Positions 29,258 through 38,716 of a DNA stretch of 64,000 nt are shown in pieces. Below the pieces are notes generated by a model that saw only the letters and a program-made list of their open reading frames with translations, was not told where the DNA came from and ran no database searches. The position numbers and the translations under genes are program-made. This stretch comes from Ectothiorhodospiraceae bacterium 2226. Lineage in GTDB: Bacteria; Pseudomonadota; Gammaproteobacteria; GCA-013348725. Positions within the stretch are counted from its first letter, which is position 1. Each line of letters starts with the position of its first letter. Location: assembly GCA_013348725.1 (NCBI GenBank), contig CP054689.1, positions 2,104,501 to 2,168,500 of the forward strand, written 5' to 3'.

Positions 29258-30088
29258 CTACTCCTGTGTCTTTCGCGCCTGCGGCCGAGGACCGTCGTTG
29301 CCGGGCTGGTCGATACAGAAACACGGGCAGAAGCACGCGTTGGCGCTGAGGGTGTTTTCCCGGAGCTTTACTTGCAGTTCTCGAACACGAAGTTCGTCTT
29401 CCCGGTTGCGCGCCTGATTTTTCAATGCCGTCAATGAGTACTCGTGCATGTTGCGGAGCATGAGGTTCATGTTGTCGTAGATCAGCGGCAGCGTCTGGGT
29501 GGCGCCCGCGTGCGCCGCGCGCTGCTGGAAATAGGCCTCTTGGTCGGCTACCAGGGCCGTCAGACCCAACATCAGATCCGCGATGATGCGTATGACTTCT
29601 GTCACCAGCACGCCGGCATTGATGATCAACTGCTCCGTATAGACGACCAGTTGCGAGACGTAGACGATGCGGTCGCCGAACTCGCCAATCTGGTTCGCCA
29701 TGAACAAAATGCGGTCGGACATCTCGCCAATGCGATCGGCCATGACACCGACCTGCGTGGCCATAAACAGGATGCGATTTGCCATCGGCCCCACTTCTTC
29801 ACCCCGCGAGGCGAACTCGTAGCCCAGTTCCATGCCGCGGCTGGCAAACTGAAAGCCGAGATCCATGCCTTTGTTCGCGAACTGGGCGGCCAGTTCGAGC
29901 GCCCGCGCGGCAAGGTCCCTGCACTCCGCGGCATCGTCCATGGCCGCCGGCATCAACAGCGCCGCGGTGTCGCTGCAGACCGTGGTGGTCTGCGCGGAAA
30001 ACTTCTGCAGCTCCGCTAGGTGTTTCCCGAGTTCGTCGCTCATGGTGATGACGTGGGTGACCAATTCCGGATCCTTGGCGACGGCCAT
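29258..30088 (-). CDS. Unknown alpha-helical protein with 11-mer and 7-mer repeats and a CFCPCFC tail
   Basis: A 276-aa protein without signal peptide; no family recognised. Residues 71-98 hold 11-residue repeats (ANKGMDLGFQF, ASRGMELGYEF). They are followed at 102-150 by seven tandem 7-residue units of the form M-A-[ND]-R-I-x-x (MANRILF, MATQVGV, MADRIGE, MSDRILF, MANQIGE and two weaker). Such patterns form long amphipathic helices that coat membranes or assemble into bundles. A hydrophobic stretch (about 157-183) and a charged helix follow; a CFCPCFC cluster sits at 252-258. The gene lies antisense between trpE and trpG and looks less GC-rich than its neighbours by eye, which suggests insertion or transfer. 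ATG 30088 follows a GGAGGGA site. Confidence 0.72.
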   Translation of the reverse strand: MAVAKDPELVTHVITMSDELGKHLAELQKFSAQTTTVCSDTAALLMPAAMDDAAECRDLAARALELAAQFANKGMDLGFQFASRGMELGYEFASRGEEVGPMANRILFMATQVGVMADRIGEMSDRILFMANQIGEFGDRIVYVSQLVVYTEQLIINAGVLVTEVIRIIADLMLGLTALVADQEAYFQQRAAHAGATQTLPLIYDNMNLMLRNMHEYSLTALKNQARNREDELRVRELQVKLRENTLSANACFCPCFCIDQPGNDGPRPQARKTQE

Positions 30089-30420
30089 CGCGTTCCCTCC
30101 TGTTCGGCTGTGCGCGGTAGTCGATATTTGCGCCCCAAGCCAACTATAGGAAGAATAAAGGGTTCCCGGTGGCGATCAGAAAGATCATGGTGTTGGACGC
30201 ATGATTCGTGTTCGGGACGGCGGCGGAAGCTGTCCGCGACGCCACCATGCGCGGGGAGATGCGCTCTGACTTACGCCGTGGCCCTAAGCGACCCCGCACG
30301 CCCCCAGCGGGCGCCTCGGCGCCGACGTGCCCAGGCTTTCGCCCGAGGACATTTCGCGAGACAATGCGCGATTCTTTTTTCCTGGGAAGCGGCTGGCCAG
30401 CGTCCAGCTCGGGTGCACGC
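30089..30420. other. Divergent intergenic region between the repeat protein and trpG
   Basis: About 330 bp. The left third is AT-richer (CTATAGGAAGAATAAAG near 30142-30160) and probably carries the minus-strand promoter. The trpG frame is open upstream to about 30208, but the extension has no family-like sequence. No further gene is supported. Confidence 0.5.
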
Positions 30421-30999
30421 ATGCTGCTGATGATCGACAACTACGACTCCTTCACCTACAACCTGGTCCAGTATTTCGGCGAGCTGGGCGAAGAGGTCGC
30501 CGTGCACCGCAACGATCAGATCACGGTGGACGAGGTGCGGCGCCTGCAGCCCAGCCGCATCGTGATCTCGCCCGGCCCCTGCACCCCCAATGAGGCCGGC
30601 GTGTCGCTGGATGTGATCCGCGAGTTGGGCGCCCAGGTGCCGATCCTCGGCGTCTGCCTCGGCCACCAGGCCATCGGCCAGGCCTTCGGCGGCAAGGTGG
30701 TGCGTGCCCGCGAAATCATGCACGGTAAGACCTCGCCGGTGTATCACCACGACATCGGCGTGTTCCGCGGACTGCCCAATCCGCTCGAGGCGACGCGCTA
30801 TCACTCGCTGGTGATCGAGCAGGCGAGTCTGCCTGAGTGTCTGGAGGTCACCGCGTGGACCGAGCTGTCGGACGGTGCGCGCGACGAGATCATGGGCGTG
30901 CGTCACCGCACCTTGCCCATCGAGGGGGTACAGTTTCATCCCGAATCCATCCTGACCCGGCACGGCCACGACTTGCTACGCAATTTCCTGGCGCGGTAA
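30421..30999 (+). CDS. trpG: Anthranilate synthase component II (glutamine amidotransferase)
   Basis: A 192-aa class I amidotransferase supplying ammonia to TrpE. Motifs: [12 protein letters not shown] at the N-terminus, [15 protein letters not shown] with the nucleophilic Cys, and a C-terminal His-Pro-Glu ([11 protein letters not shown]). ATG 30421 gives the standard N-terminus. It starts the trpG-trpD-trpC cluster. The dual-purpose form (PabA) has the same sequence features. Confidence 0.96.
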   Translation: MLLMIDNYDSFTYNLVQYFGELGEEVAVHRNDQITVDEVRRLQPSRIVISPGPCTPNEAGVSLDVIRELGAQVPILGVCLGHQAIGQAFGGKVVRAREIMHGKTSPVYHHDIGVFRGLPNPLEATRYHSLVIEQASLPECLEVTAWTELSDGARDEIMGVRHRTLPIEGVQFHPESILTRHGHDLLRNFLAR

Positions 31000-31032
31000 G
31001 GTTCCGCTTCCGACTTGAATACGAGCACGATT

Positions 31033-32082
31033 ATGGATATGCAGCGCGCGATACGCGCCGTCACCGAACGGCGCGACCTCACCGCGGAGGAGATGGCCGA
31101 GGTGATGCGCACGGTCATGACCGGCGGCGCCACCCCCGCGCAGATCGGCGGCTTCCTCATCGGCCTGCGCATGAAGGGCGAAACGGTGGACGAGATCGCC
31201 GGCGCCGCGCGGGTGATGCGCGAGCTGGCGACGCCGGTAGGTATCAATTCCGAGCACCTGGTGGATACCTGCGGCACCGGCGGGGACGGGGTCTGCACCT
31301 TCAATATTTCTACCGCCAGCGCCTTCGTGGCGGCGGCGGCCGGTGCCAAGGTGGCCAAGCACGGCAACCGCTCCGTCTCCAGCCGCTGCGGCAGCGCGGA
31401 CGTGTTGGAGGCCGCGGGCGTCAACCTGGACCTCGGGCCGGCGGCGGTCGCGCAGTGCGTGGAGGAGGTCGGCGTCGGTTTCATGTTCGCCCCGCGCCAC
31501 CACGGCGCGATGAAGTACGCCATCGGGCCGCGCCGCGAGATGGGCGTGCGCACGGTATTCAACGTGCTCGGCCCGCTCACCAATCCCGCGGGCGCCAAGA
31601 ATCAAGTCCTCGGCGTATACGACCGCGCCTTGCTGGAGCCGCTCGCGCAGGTACTGCAGCGTCTGGGCAGCCGGCATGTGCTGGTGGTGCACGCCGCCGA
31701 CGGTATGGACGAAATCAGCTTGAGCGGCGAGACCTACATCGCGGAACTCAAGGATGGCGCGATCTCCACTTACAGCGTGCGTCCCGCCGACTTCGAGTTG
31801 CAGGCCGCCCCGGTGGAGGCGCTGACCGTGGCCGACGTGCAAGAGTCGCTGGCGCGCGTGAACGCGGTGTTGGACAACCAGCCGGGCCCGGCGCGCGACG
31901 TGGTTGTGCTCAACGCGGGCGCGGCGATTTATGCGGCCGGCTGTGCGGCGACCCTGGCCGATGGCGTTGCGCGCGCGCAGGAGGTCATCGCGAGCGGTGC
32001 GGCGCGGGCCGTGCTGCAGGGGCTGGTGGCACGATCGCAGGCCCTTGCGGGGAGCGATCAGCCGGCGGCGAGCGGCGCATGA
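31033..32082 (+). CDS. trpD: Anthranilate phosphoribosyltransferase
   Basis: A 349-aa enzyme transferring phosphoribose from PRPP to anthranilate. Motifs: [28 protein letters not shown] (PRPP binding), [18 protein letters not shown] and [13 protein letters not shown] 31033 (MDMQRAI) is chosen over TTG 31015 because it matches the length and start of pseudomonad TrpD. Its TGA overlaps the trpC ATG (ATGA). Confidence 0.96.
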   Translation: MDMQRAIRAVTERRDLTAEEMAEVMRTVMTGGATPAQIGGFLIGLRMKGETVDEIAGAARVMRELATPVGINSEHLVDTCGTGGDGVCTFNISTASAFVAAAAGAKVAKHGNRSVSSRCGSADVLEAAGVNLDLGPAAVAQCVEEVGVGFMFAPRHHGAMKYAIGPRREMGVRTVFNVLGPLTNPAGAKNQVLGVYDRALLEPLAQVLQRLGSRHVLVVHAADGMDEISLSGETYIAELKDGAISTYSVRPADFELQAAPVEALTVADVQESLARVNAVLDNQPGPARDVVVLNAGAAIYAAGCAATLADGVARAQEVIASGAARAVLQGLVARSQALAGSDQPAASGA

Positions 32083-32882
32083 ACGAGGGCGACATACTCA
32101 AGACCATCCTGCGCCGCAAGGCGGAGGAGGTCGCCGAGCGGGCCGAGCGGGTATCGATGAAGGAGCTGAGCAAGCGGGTGCAGCACCTGCCCGGCTCGCG
32201 CGAATTCGTGGCCGCCATCGAGGCGCGCATCAACCTCCACCAGCCGGCGGTCATCGCCGAGGTGAAGAAGGCCTCGCCCAGCAAGGGCGTCATCCGCCCC
32301 CACTTCGATCCGGCCGCCATCGCCGCAGCCTACGCGCGCGCTGGGGCCACCTGCCTCTCGGTGCTCACCGACCGGGATTTCTTCCAGGGCGCCGACGAGT
32401 ACCTGCAGCAGGCCAAGGCGGCGTGTCCGCTACCGGTGCTGCGTAAGGACTTCATCGTCGACGCCTATCAGGTGTACGAGGCGCGCGTGCTGGGCGCCGA
32501 CGCCATCCTGCTCATCGTGGCAGCGCTCGGCGATGCCTTGATGAAGGAACTCGCCGACCTTGCCTATCACCTCGAGATGGACGTGCTGGTCGAGGTGCAC
32601 GACGGCGAGGAGTTGGAGCGGGCACTGAAGCTCGGCACGCCGCTGATCGGCATCAACAACCGCAACCTGCGTACCTTCGAGACGCGCCTGGAGACGACGC
32701 TGGAGTTGCTGAAGGACGTGCCGAGCAACCGCATCGTGGTGAGCGAGAGCGGCATTCACACGCCGGACGACGTCGCGCTGCTGCGCCGCAACGGCGTCAA
32801 CGCCTTTCTGGTCGGGGAGGCCTTCATGCGCGCGCCCGAACCGGGTGTGGCGCTGGGCGAGTTGTTCGGGTTGCAGGCCTGA
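32079..32882 (+). CDS. trpC: Indole-3-glycerol phosphate synthase
   Basis: A 267-aa TIM-barrel enzyme converting CdRP to indole-3-glycerol phosphate. Motifs: [13 protein letters not shown] (catalytic Lys), [36 protein letters not shown] and [11 protein letters not shown]. The start overlaps the trpD stop by 4 nt, indicating translational coupling. It is a monofunctional TrpC, with no TrpF fusion. The 170-bp region that follows separates it from the convergent crp. Confidence 0.97.
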   Translation: MNEGDILKTILRRKAEEVAERAERVSMKELSKRVQHLPGSREFVAAIEARINLHQPAVIAEVKKASPSKGVIRPHFDPAAIAAAYARAGATCLSVLTDRDFFQGADEYLQQAKAACPLPVLRKDFIVDAYQVYEARVLGADAILLIVAALGDALMKELADLAYHLEMDVLVEVHDGEELERALKLGTPLIGINNRNLRTFETRLETTLELLKDVPSNRIVVSESGIHTPDDVALLRRNGVNAFLVGEAFMRAPEPGVALGELFGLQA

Positions 32883-33053
32883 GGGCCAGGCGGTTGAGCG
32901 ACAGCTTGCTAGTGCGAGGCAGGTCGCGAATCAAGCACGCAGGCGTTTGATTCAGCGTCGCCGCGCCCGGACATCCGCCGGGCGCTGTGCGTCAAGCGGG
33001 CAGCACAGCCCTATTTCAAGCAGTCAGGACGCCGCGGCGCGGCGGTACACGCC

Positions 33054-33692
33054 TCAGCGCGTACCATACACCACCATGGTCTTGCCCTTGCAGGAGATCA
33101 GATTCTGCTCTTCCATGGTCTTCAGCACGCGGCCGACCATTTCGCGCGAACAGCCGACGATGCGGCCGATCTCCTGACGGGTGATGCGGATCTGCATGCC
33201 GTCGGGGTGCGTCATGGCGTCGGGCTGGCGCGCAAGATCCAGTAGGGTGCGCGCGACGCGGCCCGACACGTCCATGAAGGCGAGGTCGCTGACCTTGCGG
33301 CTGGTGTTGCGCAGGCGCGTGGCCATCTGGCCGGCCATGGAGAAGATGATGTCGGGGAACTCGGAGGCGAGCTGGCGGAACTTGGTGTAGCTGATTTCCG
33401 CAATCTCGCACGGGGTGCGTGCCCGCACCCAGGCGCTGCGCTGCGGTTGGTCGGAGAACAGGCCCATCTCGCCGAAGAAGTCGCCGGCGTTCAGGTAGGC
33501 CAACACGATCTCATGGCCGTCCTCGTCCTCGATCAGCACGGTGACCGATCCCGAGATCACGTAATAAAGGACGTCCGGCGTGCCGCCGGCGTAGATGATT
33601 ACGCTCTTGGAGGGGTAGTGTTTGCGATGGCAGTGGTCCAGAAAACGCGTCAGGGACTGACTGCTCGCTTCCATCGAGATCGTATCGCCCAT
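33054..33692 (-). CDS. crp: CRP/Vfr-type cyclic-AMP receptor protein
   Basis: A 212-aa transcription regulator. The N-terminal cyclic-nucleotide domain has the phosphate-binding cassette [10 protein letters not shown] and RSAWVRA (Arg, Ser and Trp as in CRP). The C-terminal winged helix includes [20 protein letters not shown], very close to Escherichia CRP and Pseudomonas Vfr. A global regulator acting on TGTGA-N6-TCACA sites; one perfect site lies at 24756. Its location next to trpC and an osmC-like gene matches Vfr of pseudomonads. Confidence 0.95.
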   Translation of the reverse strand: MGDTISMEASSQSLTRFLDHCHRKHYPSKSVIIYAGGTPDVLYYVISGSVTVLIEDEDGHEIVLAYLNAGDFFGEMGLFSDQPQRSAWVRARTPCEIAEISYTKFRQLASEFPDIIFSMAGQMATRLRNTSRKVSDLAFMDVSGRVARTLLDLARQPDAMTHPDGMQIRITRQEIGRIVGCSREMVGRVLKTMEEQNLISCKGKTMVVYGTR

Positions 33693-33808
33693 GCTGTTCC
33701 TTCGCTGATGGCCCGTAGCAGGGCGTTAGATATATCAAGCGCCTCCAGCCGAGGCAAGCGAAGCCGGGCGTATATGCTACGGTATCCATTTTTTGGGAGG
33801 TGGGTCAC

Positions 33809-34240
33809 GTGAAGGCGCGTATCAAATGGGTCGAGGGGATGGCGTTCCTTGGCGAGTCGGGCAGCGGCCATACCGTATTGATGGAGGGTCCCCCCGAGGC
33901 CGGGGGGCGCAATCTCGGCATCCGCCCGATGGAGATGATGCTGCTCGGTTTGGGCGGTTGCACCTCGTTCGACGTGATGGCTATCCTCCGCAAGCAGCGC
34001 CAAGCGGTCACCGATTGCGTGGCCGAGCTCGCCGCCGAGCGCGCCGACTCTCAGCCCAAGGTCTTCACCCGCATTCACGTGCACTTCGTCGTCACCGGGC
34101 GGGACCTGAAGGAGGCGCCGGTGCGTCGCGCCGTGGAGCTGTCCGCCGAGAAATATTGTTCCGCCAGCATCATGCTCGCGCGGGGCGGGGTGGAGATCAC
34201 CCACGATTACGAGATTCGGGAGGTGGGCGATGGCGACTGA
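33809..34240 (+). CDS. OsmC/Ohr-family protein
   Basis: A 143-aa protein of the OsmC superfamily with the family Cys pair: LGLGGCTSFDV and EKYCSASIML. These cysteines reduce organic peroxides in OsmC/Ohr; this subfamily (YhfA-like) is less well defined. The start is GTG 33809 (MKARIKW), with GGGAGGTGG upstream; GTG 33800 would overlap that site. It is divergent from crp, as in E. coli and pseudomonads. The VOC gene overlaps its 3' end by 11 bp. Confidence 0.9.
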   Translation: MKARIKWVEGMAFLGESGSGHTVLMEGPPEAGGRNLGIRPMEMMLLGLGGCTSFDVMAILRKQRQAVTDCVAELAAERADSQPKVFTRIHVHFVVTGRDLKEAPVRRAVELSAEKYCSASIMLARGGVEITHDYEIREVGDGD

Positions 34241-34631
34241 ACGCCCGCCGGCGACCGCCGGCCTGCGGCACGTGGCCCTGTTCGTGGAGGACTTCGAGGG
34301 CTGCGAGCGCTTCTACGTCGATCTGATGGGCATGGCGGTGGAGTGGCGGCCCGATGCGGACAACGTCTATCTCACCTCGGGCAACGACAACCTCGCCCTG
34401 CACCGCGCGCCGGCCCCGGCGCAGGGCCGCCAGCGCCTGGATCACATCGGCTTCATCCTCGCGCGGCCCGAGGACGTCGATGCTTGGCACGACTTCCTGG
34501 TCGCGCGCGGCGTCACCATCAAGACCGCGCCGCGCACGCATCGCGACGGGGCCCGCAGCTTCTACTGCCTGGACCCGGACGCCAATCTGGTGCAGCTAAT
34601 TTTTCACCCCCCTCTGGCACGAAATCAGTAA
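34230..34631 (+). CDS. VOC (glyoxalase/bleomycin-resistance) family protein
   Basis: A 133-aa single-domain vicinal-oxygen-chelate protein. Features: GLRHVALFVEDFEGCERFY with the first metal His, HRAPAPAQ, LDHIGFILA with another His, and an FYCLDPDANLVQLI strand giving residues typical of these metal sites. The substrate is unknown; glyoxalase, dioxygenase and thiol-modifying members share this pattern. It overlaps the osmC-like gene by 11 bp, so the two are translationally coupled. Confidence 0.85.
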   Translation: MATERPPATAGLRHVALFVEDFEGCERFYVDLMGMAVEWRPDADNVYLTSGNDNLALHRAPAPAQGRQRLDHIGFILARPEDVDAWHDFLVARGVTIKTAPRTHRDGARSFYCLDPDANLVQLIFHPPLARNQ

Positions 34632-34718
34632 TAATACGCGGTTCGCGCGCAGGGCCGGCGCGGTTCAGCATATACGCCCGGTGAGGTCCGGGCCTTTCGG
34701 GAAGAGGAGGTGGCGTCG

Positions 34719-35537
34719 TTGGTCAAGCCGCTCAACAAGCTGAAACTGCATGGTTTCAACAATCTGACCAAGTCGTTGAGCTTCAACATCTACGACATCT
34801 GCTATGCGCAGACGTCCGCGCAGCGCGCGGCTTACATCGAGTACATCGATGAGGAGTACAACGCGCAGCGCTTGACCCATATCCTCACCGAGGTGGCGCG
34901 CATCATCGGCGCCAACATCCTCAATATCGCCCACCAGGACTACGATCCCCAGGGCGCCAGCGTCACCATGCTCATCTCCGAGGAGCCGCTGGCCCAATCC
35001 GAAGGCTTCGACAGCGAGTCGCCCGGCCCGCTGCCCGACGCCGTGGTGGGGCACCTGGACAAGAGCCACATCACGGTGCACACCTATCCGGAGAGCCATC
35101 CCGAGAACGGCGTGAGCACTTTCCGCGCGGACATCGACGTGTCGACCTGCGGCGTGATCTCACCGCTCAAGGCGCTCAACTACCTGATCCACAGCTTCGA
35201 CTCGGACATCGTCATCATGGACTACCGGGTGCGGGGCTTTACGCGCGACGTGAAGGGCAAGAAGCACTTCATCGACCACAAGATCAACTCGATCCAGAAC
35301 TTCATCGCCGAAGACACCAAGGCGCTGTATCAGATGATCGACGTGAACGTCTATCAGGAGAACATCTTCCACACCAAGATGATCCTGAAGGACCTGGATT
35401 TGGACAATTATCTGTTCGGCGTGGAGGCGGCGGAACTGTCGCCGCGCGAGGCGGCGTCGATCCGCAAGCGCCTGCGGCGCGAAATGCTGGAGATGTTCTC
35501 GGGCCGCAACATCGCCAAGATGCCCAAGGACGCCTGA
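34719..35537 (+). CDS. speD: S-adenosylmethionine decarboxylase proenzyme
   Basis: A 272-aa pyruvoyl-dependent enzyme that makes decarboxylated SAM for spermidine synthesis. It is of the long Escherichia type. The self-cleavage site that creates the pyruvoyl group lies before Ser in [12 protein letters not shown]. The [17 protein letters not shown]-terminus and the [13 protein letters not shown] and [15 protein letters not shown] motifs are nearly identical to E. coli SpeD. TTG 34719 is preferred because GAGGAGG ends 8 nt before it; GTG 34710 overlaps that site. A hairpin and a REP element follow. Confidence 0.93.
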   Translation: MVKPLNKLKLHGFNNLTKSLSFNIYDICYAQTSAQRAAYIEYIDEEYNAQRLTHILTEVARIIGANILNIAHQDYDPQGASVTMLISEEPLAQSEGFDSESPGPLPDAVVGHLDKSHITVHTYPESHPENGVSTFRADIDVSTCGVISPLKALNYLIHSFDSDIVIMDYRVRGFTRDVKGKKHFIDHKINSIQNFIAEDTKALYQMIDVNVYQENIFHTKMILKDLDLDNYLFGVEAAELSPREAASIRKRLRREMLEMFSGRNIAKMPKDA

Positions 35538-35563
35538 GGCCGCGGTAAGGCCTGCCTAAAAGA

Positions 35564-35607
35564 AGGCGCGCGGGACACGAGCACGATGCTTCGTGATCCG
35601 CGCGCCT
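35564..35607 (+). other. Strong hairpin downstream of speD
   Basis: A 10-bp GC stem (AGGCGCGCGG / CCGCGCGCCT) with an internal second stem (CACGA/TCGTG). It follows the speD stop by 26 bp. No T-run follows, so an intrinsic terminator is weak; it may still end or protect the transcript between convergent speD and coq7. Confidence 0.5.
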
Positions 35608-35623
35608 CTGTTGTATGTGGGTG

Positions 35624-35654
35624 GTAGGGCGCAATAAGCGCAGCGCATTGCGCC
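35624..35654 (+). repeat. Single REP-like element between speD and coq7
   Basis: Carries the full core GGCGCAATAAGCGCAGCGC plus ATTGCGCC, identical to the forward element at 21227. A lone copy without an inverted partner nearby. Confidence 0.8.
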
Positions 35655-35712
35655 ACCGGCGGATAGCCGGCACGCGGAGCCGGGAAGCGCGCCGTCCGGG
35701 CGGGCTTGCGGC

Positions 35713-36354
35713 TCAGATCCAATAGGCCGTGCGCGTCATCACCTTGGAACTCAGCCCCATCAGCCAGCGCACCGGCCGGGGTAGCTCGCGGCCGCCGGCG
35801 CGCATCGCCTCGGCGCCGTGGCGCGCCTCGTCCGCGTGCATCTGCGCCAGCACCGCGTGGCTGCGCTGATCCTCCGGCGGAACCTGGCTCATATGGTGCT
35901 CGAGGTGCCGCCCCACCTGCCGCTCGGTCTCCGCCACGAAGCCCAGGCTCCAGCGGTCGCCCGCCAGCCCCGCCGCCGCGCCGATGGCCAAGGCGCCCGC
36001 ATACCAGGCCGGATCGAGCAGGCTGGTGCGTTCGCCGCATTCGGCGGCACGTTCACGGCACCAGCCCAGGTGATCGTTCTCTTCTTGCGCCGCGTGTTCC
36101 AGGTGCTCGCGCAGCGCCTCGCGTCGCGCCACCAGGGCCTGGCCCTGATACAGGCCTTGCGCCGCCACTTCGCCGGCGTGATTGACGCGCATCAGCCGCC
36201 CCACATGGGCGCGCAGGTGCGGCGCGAGCGGCGTCTCGGCGTGTCCCGTGGCGGGGCTCGGGCGGTGCGGCGGCGTGCTGCCGGTGAGGGTGCGCAGCCC
36301 CATGTCGAGGTTGCCGATCAAGTGGTCGAGAAAGGAATACTGACGCGTGTTCAT
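35713..36354 (-). CDS. coq7: 3-demethoxyubiquinol 3-hydroxylase (Coq7)
   Basis: A 213-aa di-iron monooxygenase for the last hydroxylation in ubiquinone synthesis. Carboxylate/His ligands are visible in RVNHAGEVAAQGLYQ, HAAQEENDHLGWC, ETERQVGRHLEHHM and MHADEARHG. The start (MNTRQYSFLDHLIG) at 36354 gives the usual length; upstream in-frame sequence is not family-like. It is adjacent to speD, as in pseudomonads, but convergent to it. Confidence 0.95.
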   Translation of the reverse strand: MNTRQYSFLDHLIGNLDMGLRTLTGSTPPHRPSPATGHAETPLAPHLRAHVGRLMRVNHAGEVAAQGLYQGQALVARREALREHLEHAAQEENDHLGWCRERAAECGERTSLLDPAWYAGALAIGAAAGLAGDRWSLGFVAETERQVGRHLEHHMSQVPPEDQRSHAVLAQMHADEARHGAEAMRAGGRELPRPVRWLMGLSSKVMTRTAYWI

Positions 36355-36488
36355 GCGCGCACGATAGCCGAGCGAGCAGCCTGCGACAAGGTGCCGCCTG
36401 TCCTTCGCCAAACCGATCCTATACTCTAGGCGGCTGGCTTTTGGGGCGGCCGGTTTTGGGCGGCCTCTCGGCGGCATCGGAGCATTGC

Positions 36489-36803
36489 ATGAGCGAGCCG
36501 TACTACCAACGTCACGTCTTCTTCTGCGTCAACCGGCGTGAGGAGGGGGCGGCCTGCTGCTCGGAGCGCGGCGCGCTCCAGGCGCGTGCGTACGCCAAGA
36601 AGCGCGTGAAGGAGCTCGGGCTGTCGGGCAAAGGGAAGGTGCGCGTCAACGCCGCGGGCTGCCTGGACCGTTGCTCGGAGGGCCCGGTGGTGGTCGTGTA
36701 CCCCGAAGGCGTTTGGTACACCTATGTGGACCAGGATGATGTGGAAGAGATCATCCAGGAGCACCTGGTTCACGGGCGCGTGGTCGAACGCCTGCGCCTC
36801 TAG
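36489..36803 (+). CDS. Thioredoxin-like [2Fe-2S] ferredoxin
   Basis: A 104-aa protein with the thioredoxin-like ferredoxin fold and four candidate cluster cysteines: FFCVNRREEG..CC near the N-terminus and AAGCLDRCSEGPVVVVYP. This type is also found as a domain in NuoE/HoxE and Shethna-like ferredoxins and carries one [2Fe-2S] cluster. The redox partner is unknown. Divergent from coq7 with about 130 bp between. A hairpin repeat starts 6 bp after its stop. Confidence 0.88.
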   Translation: MSEPYYQRHVFFCVNRREEGAACCSERGALQARAYAKKRVKELGLSGKGKVRVNAAGCLDRCSEGPVVVVYPEGVWYTYVDQDDVEEIIQEHLVHGRVVERLRL

Positions 36804-36881
36804 GTCAGGTCTGAATAACGCCATCCCGGCGTTCTCAGATCACGCGAGCGACCGACGCGGTGCGCTCTTCGCTACCTGACC
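36803..36881 (+). repeat. Covarying hairpin element, locus 1
   Basis: TCTGA-AT-AACGCC-ATCCC-GGCGTT-C-TCAGA (36810-36839) followed by CACGCG. It is enclosed by an outer stem GGTCAGG (36803-36809) / CCTGACC (36875-36881). It has the same architecture as the elements at 45952, 46074 and 60762 but a different inner stem. Placed directly after a gene. Confidence 0.7.
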
Positions 36882-37077
36882 AATGGTGCTCAACGGCTTG
36901 CAGCCGTCGATCACGGCGGGGTGCGCGGTCTTGCAGACGCAGGCCGTCGCACCCCATCGCATCCATAGCGCCGGATCTTGAATAATCACATGCCGTTATC
37001 GGCTGCAGGCCGGTTTCGCCCGTGGGCGCGGCCAGGTGCGCGTCAATGGCGGCAAGAATGGAGGAGTGCTCAGGCGA

Positions 37078-37791
37078 ATGGGCAACGATTTCGACACGGC
37101 GGAGCTGCGTGCCCGCCATCTGTACGACGGCCTGGAGGAGGACCCCTGTCTCGGACAGGAGTGTCCGGTGCCCGGCCCGGCCGGCAGCCTGGAGGCGATG
37201 CAGTCTTATCCCGCGGGCTATGACGGCAGCGCGCCGGTCGCGGTGGTGTGCCACCCCCATCCCCTGTATGGCGGCAGCATGGCCAATAAGGTGGTGCACA
37301 TGCTGTCGGACACCTTCAACGCCCTGGGGGCCGCCACAGTACGCTTCAATTTCCGCGGCGTCGGCGCCAGTCAAGGCCGCTTCGACCAGGGCCGCGGCGA
37401 GACGGAGGACGTGCTCGCCGTGGTGCGGTGGGTGCGCGAGCGTCATCCCGCCGCCCCTCTGTGGCTGGCGGGGTTCTCGTTCGGGGCCTACGTCGCGTTG
37501 CGGGCCCAGCCGCAGGTGCAGGCCGAACGGGTGCTGCTGGTGGCGCCGCCGGTCAACCTGTTCGACTTCGAGGCGCTGCCGCCATGCGGTGCGCCATGCC
37601 TGGTGATCCAGGGCGGGCGCGACGACATCGTGCCGCCCGAGGCCGTCTCGAACTGGGTGTTTCGCCACCAGGTGGAGCGGCCGGCCTACCGCTGGCTGGG
37701 CGACGCGGACCACTTCTTCCACGGGCGCCTGAACCGACTGCGCGAGGTCGTGCAGGCCGAATGGGCCCATGGTGCACGGCCCGCCGGCTGA
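37078..37791 (+). CDS. Alpha/beta hydrolase
   Basis: A 237-aa cytosolic hydrolase of the YfhR/YtmA-like alpha/beta type. Signs: CHPHPLYGGSM (oxyanion/HPHP motif), FNFRGVGASQG, nucleophile elbow GFSFGAY, QGGRDDIVPP (acid) and HFFHGRL (catalytic His). The natural substrate, an ester or thioester, is unknown. ATG 37078 is chosen, with GTG 37066 possible; GGAGGAG lies at 37060. The ABC ATPase gene starts inside its last codons, so the three genes form an operon. Confidence 0.85.
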   Translation: MGNDFDTAELRARHLYDGLEEDPCLGQECPVPGPAGSLEAMQSYPAGYDGSAPVAVVCHPHPLYGGSMANKVVHMLSDTFNALGAATVRFNFRGVGASQGRFDQGRGETEDVLAVVRWVRERHPAAPLWLAGFSFGAYVALRAQPQVQAERVLLVAPPVNLFDFEALPPCGAPCLVIQGGRDDIVPPEAVSNWVFRHQVERPAYRWLGDADHFFHGRLNRLREVVQAEWAHGARPAG

Positions 37792-38716
37792 GGCGCCAGC
37801 CGCGGGTCCCGCGGTCCGGGCGCGCGGGTTGCACAAGGCCTACGGCGGCCAGACGGTCGTCGATCGAATCGCGTTGACCATCCCGCGGGGGCGCTGTTTC
37901 GGTCTGCTCGGACCGAACGGCGCGGGCAAGACCACCACGCTGCGCATGCTGCTCGGCTTCACGCCGCCCGACGGGGGCGAGCTCGAGGTGTTGGGCTTGC
38001 CGGTGCCGCGCTGTGCCCGCGAGATGCGCGCGCGGGTGGGGGTGGTGCCCCAGCAGGACAGCCTCGACCCGGACTTCACCGTCACCGAAAACCTCTACAA
38101 CTTCGCCCGCTACTTCGGCATCTCGCGCCGTGCGCTGCGCCCGCGGGTGCCCGAACTGCTCGCCTTCGCGGCGCTGGAGGCGAAGGCCGATGCGCGCATC
38201 GACGCCCTCTCGGGCGGCATGCGCCGGCGCCTCGCCCTGGCGCGCGCGCTGGTCAACGACCCCGAACTCCTGATCCTCGACGAGCCGACCACCGGCCTCG
38301 ACCCGCAGGCACGCCAGCTCATCTGGCAACGCCTGCGAACCCTGCTCAACCAGGGCCGCACCATGATCCTCACCACCCACTATATGGAGGAGGCACAGCG
38401 GCTGTGCGACGAGCTGGCCATCATCGACCGGGGGCGCATCTTGGCCGGCGGTGCGCCCGATGCGCTGATCAGCGAGCACATCGAGCCCCACGTGCTGGAG
38501 GTGCACGGGCCGGGACTCGCGGCCTGGCTGGCGCAGGAGGGTGAGCGCCTCGCGCCGCGCGTCGAGCGGGCGGGGGAGACCGCTTTCTGTTACGCCCAGG
38601 ACGAAGCGGCGCTGTTGCGCTCGCTATCACAGCGGGCGGATCTGCGTTTCCTGCACCGCCCGGCCGGCCTGGAGGACGTGTTTATCAAGCTCACGGGCAG
38701 GGACTTGCGTGACTAG
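37769..38716 (+). CDS. ABC-2 transporter ATP-binding protein (NodI-like)
   Basis: A 315-aa ATPase. Walker A is GPNGAGKTTT, the Q-loop is VVPQQDSLDPDFT, the signature is LSGGMRRRL, Walker B is LLILDEPTTGLD, and the H-loop is TTHYMEEA. This strongly resembles NodI/DrrA-type subunits that power export of lipids, oligosaccharides or drugs. The permease gene overlaps its 3' end. The substrate is unknown; a nodulation role is not implied, as this gene pair is widespread in free-living proteobacteria. Confidence 0.92.
   Translation: MVHGPPAEAPAAGPAVRARGLHKAYGGQTVVDRIALTIPRGRCFGLLGPNGAGKTTTLRMLLGFTPPDGGELEVLGLPVPRCAREMRARVGVVPQQDSLDPDFTVTENLYNFARYFGISRRALRPRVPELLAFAALEAKADARIDALSGGMRRRLALARALVNDPELLILDEPTTGLDPQARQLIWQRLRTLLNQGRTMILTTHYMEEAQRLCDELAIIDRGRILAGGAPDALISEHIEPHVLEVHGPGLAAWLAQEGERLAPRVERAGETAFCYAQDEAALLRSLSQRADLRFLHRPAGLEDVFIKLTGRDLRD

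Noticed and set aside
30208-30420. Upstream extension of trpG
   Set aside because: The extra 71 residues are not TrpG-like, and ATG 30421 gives the canonical N-terminus.
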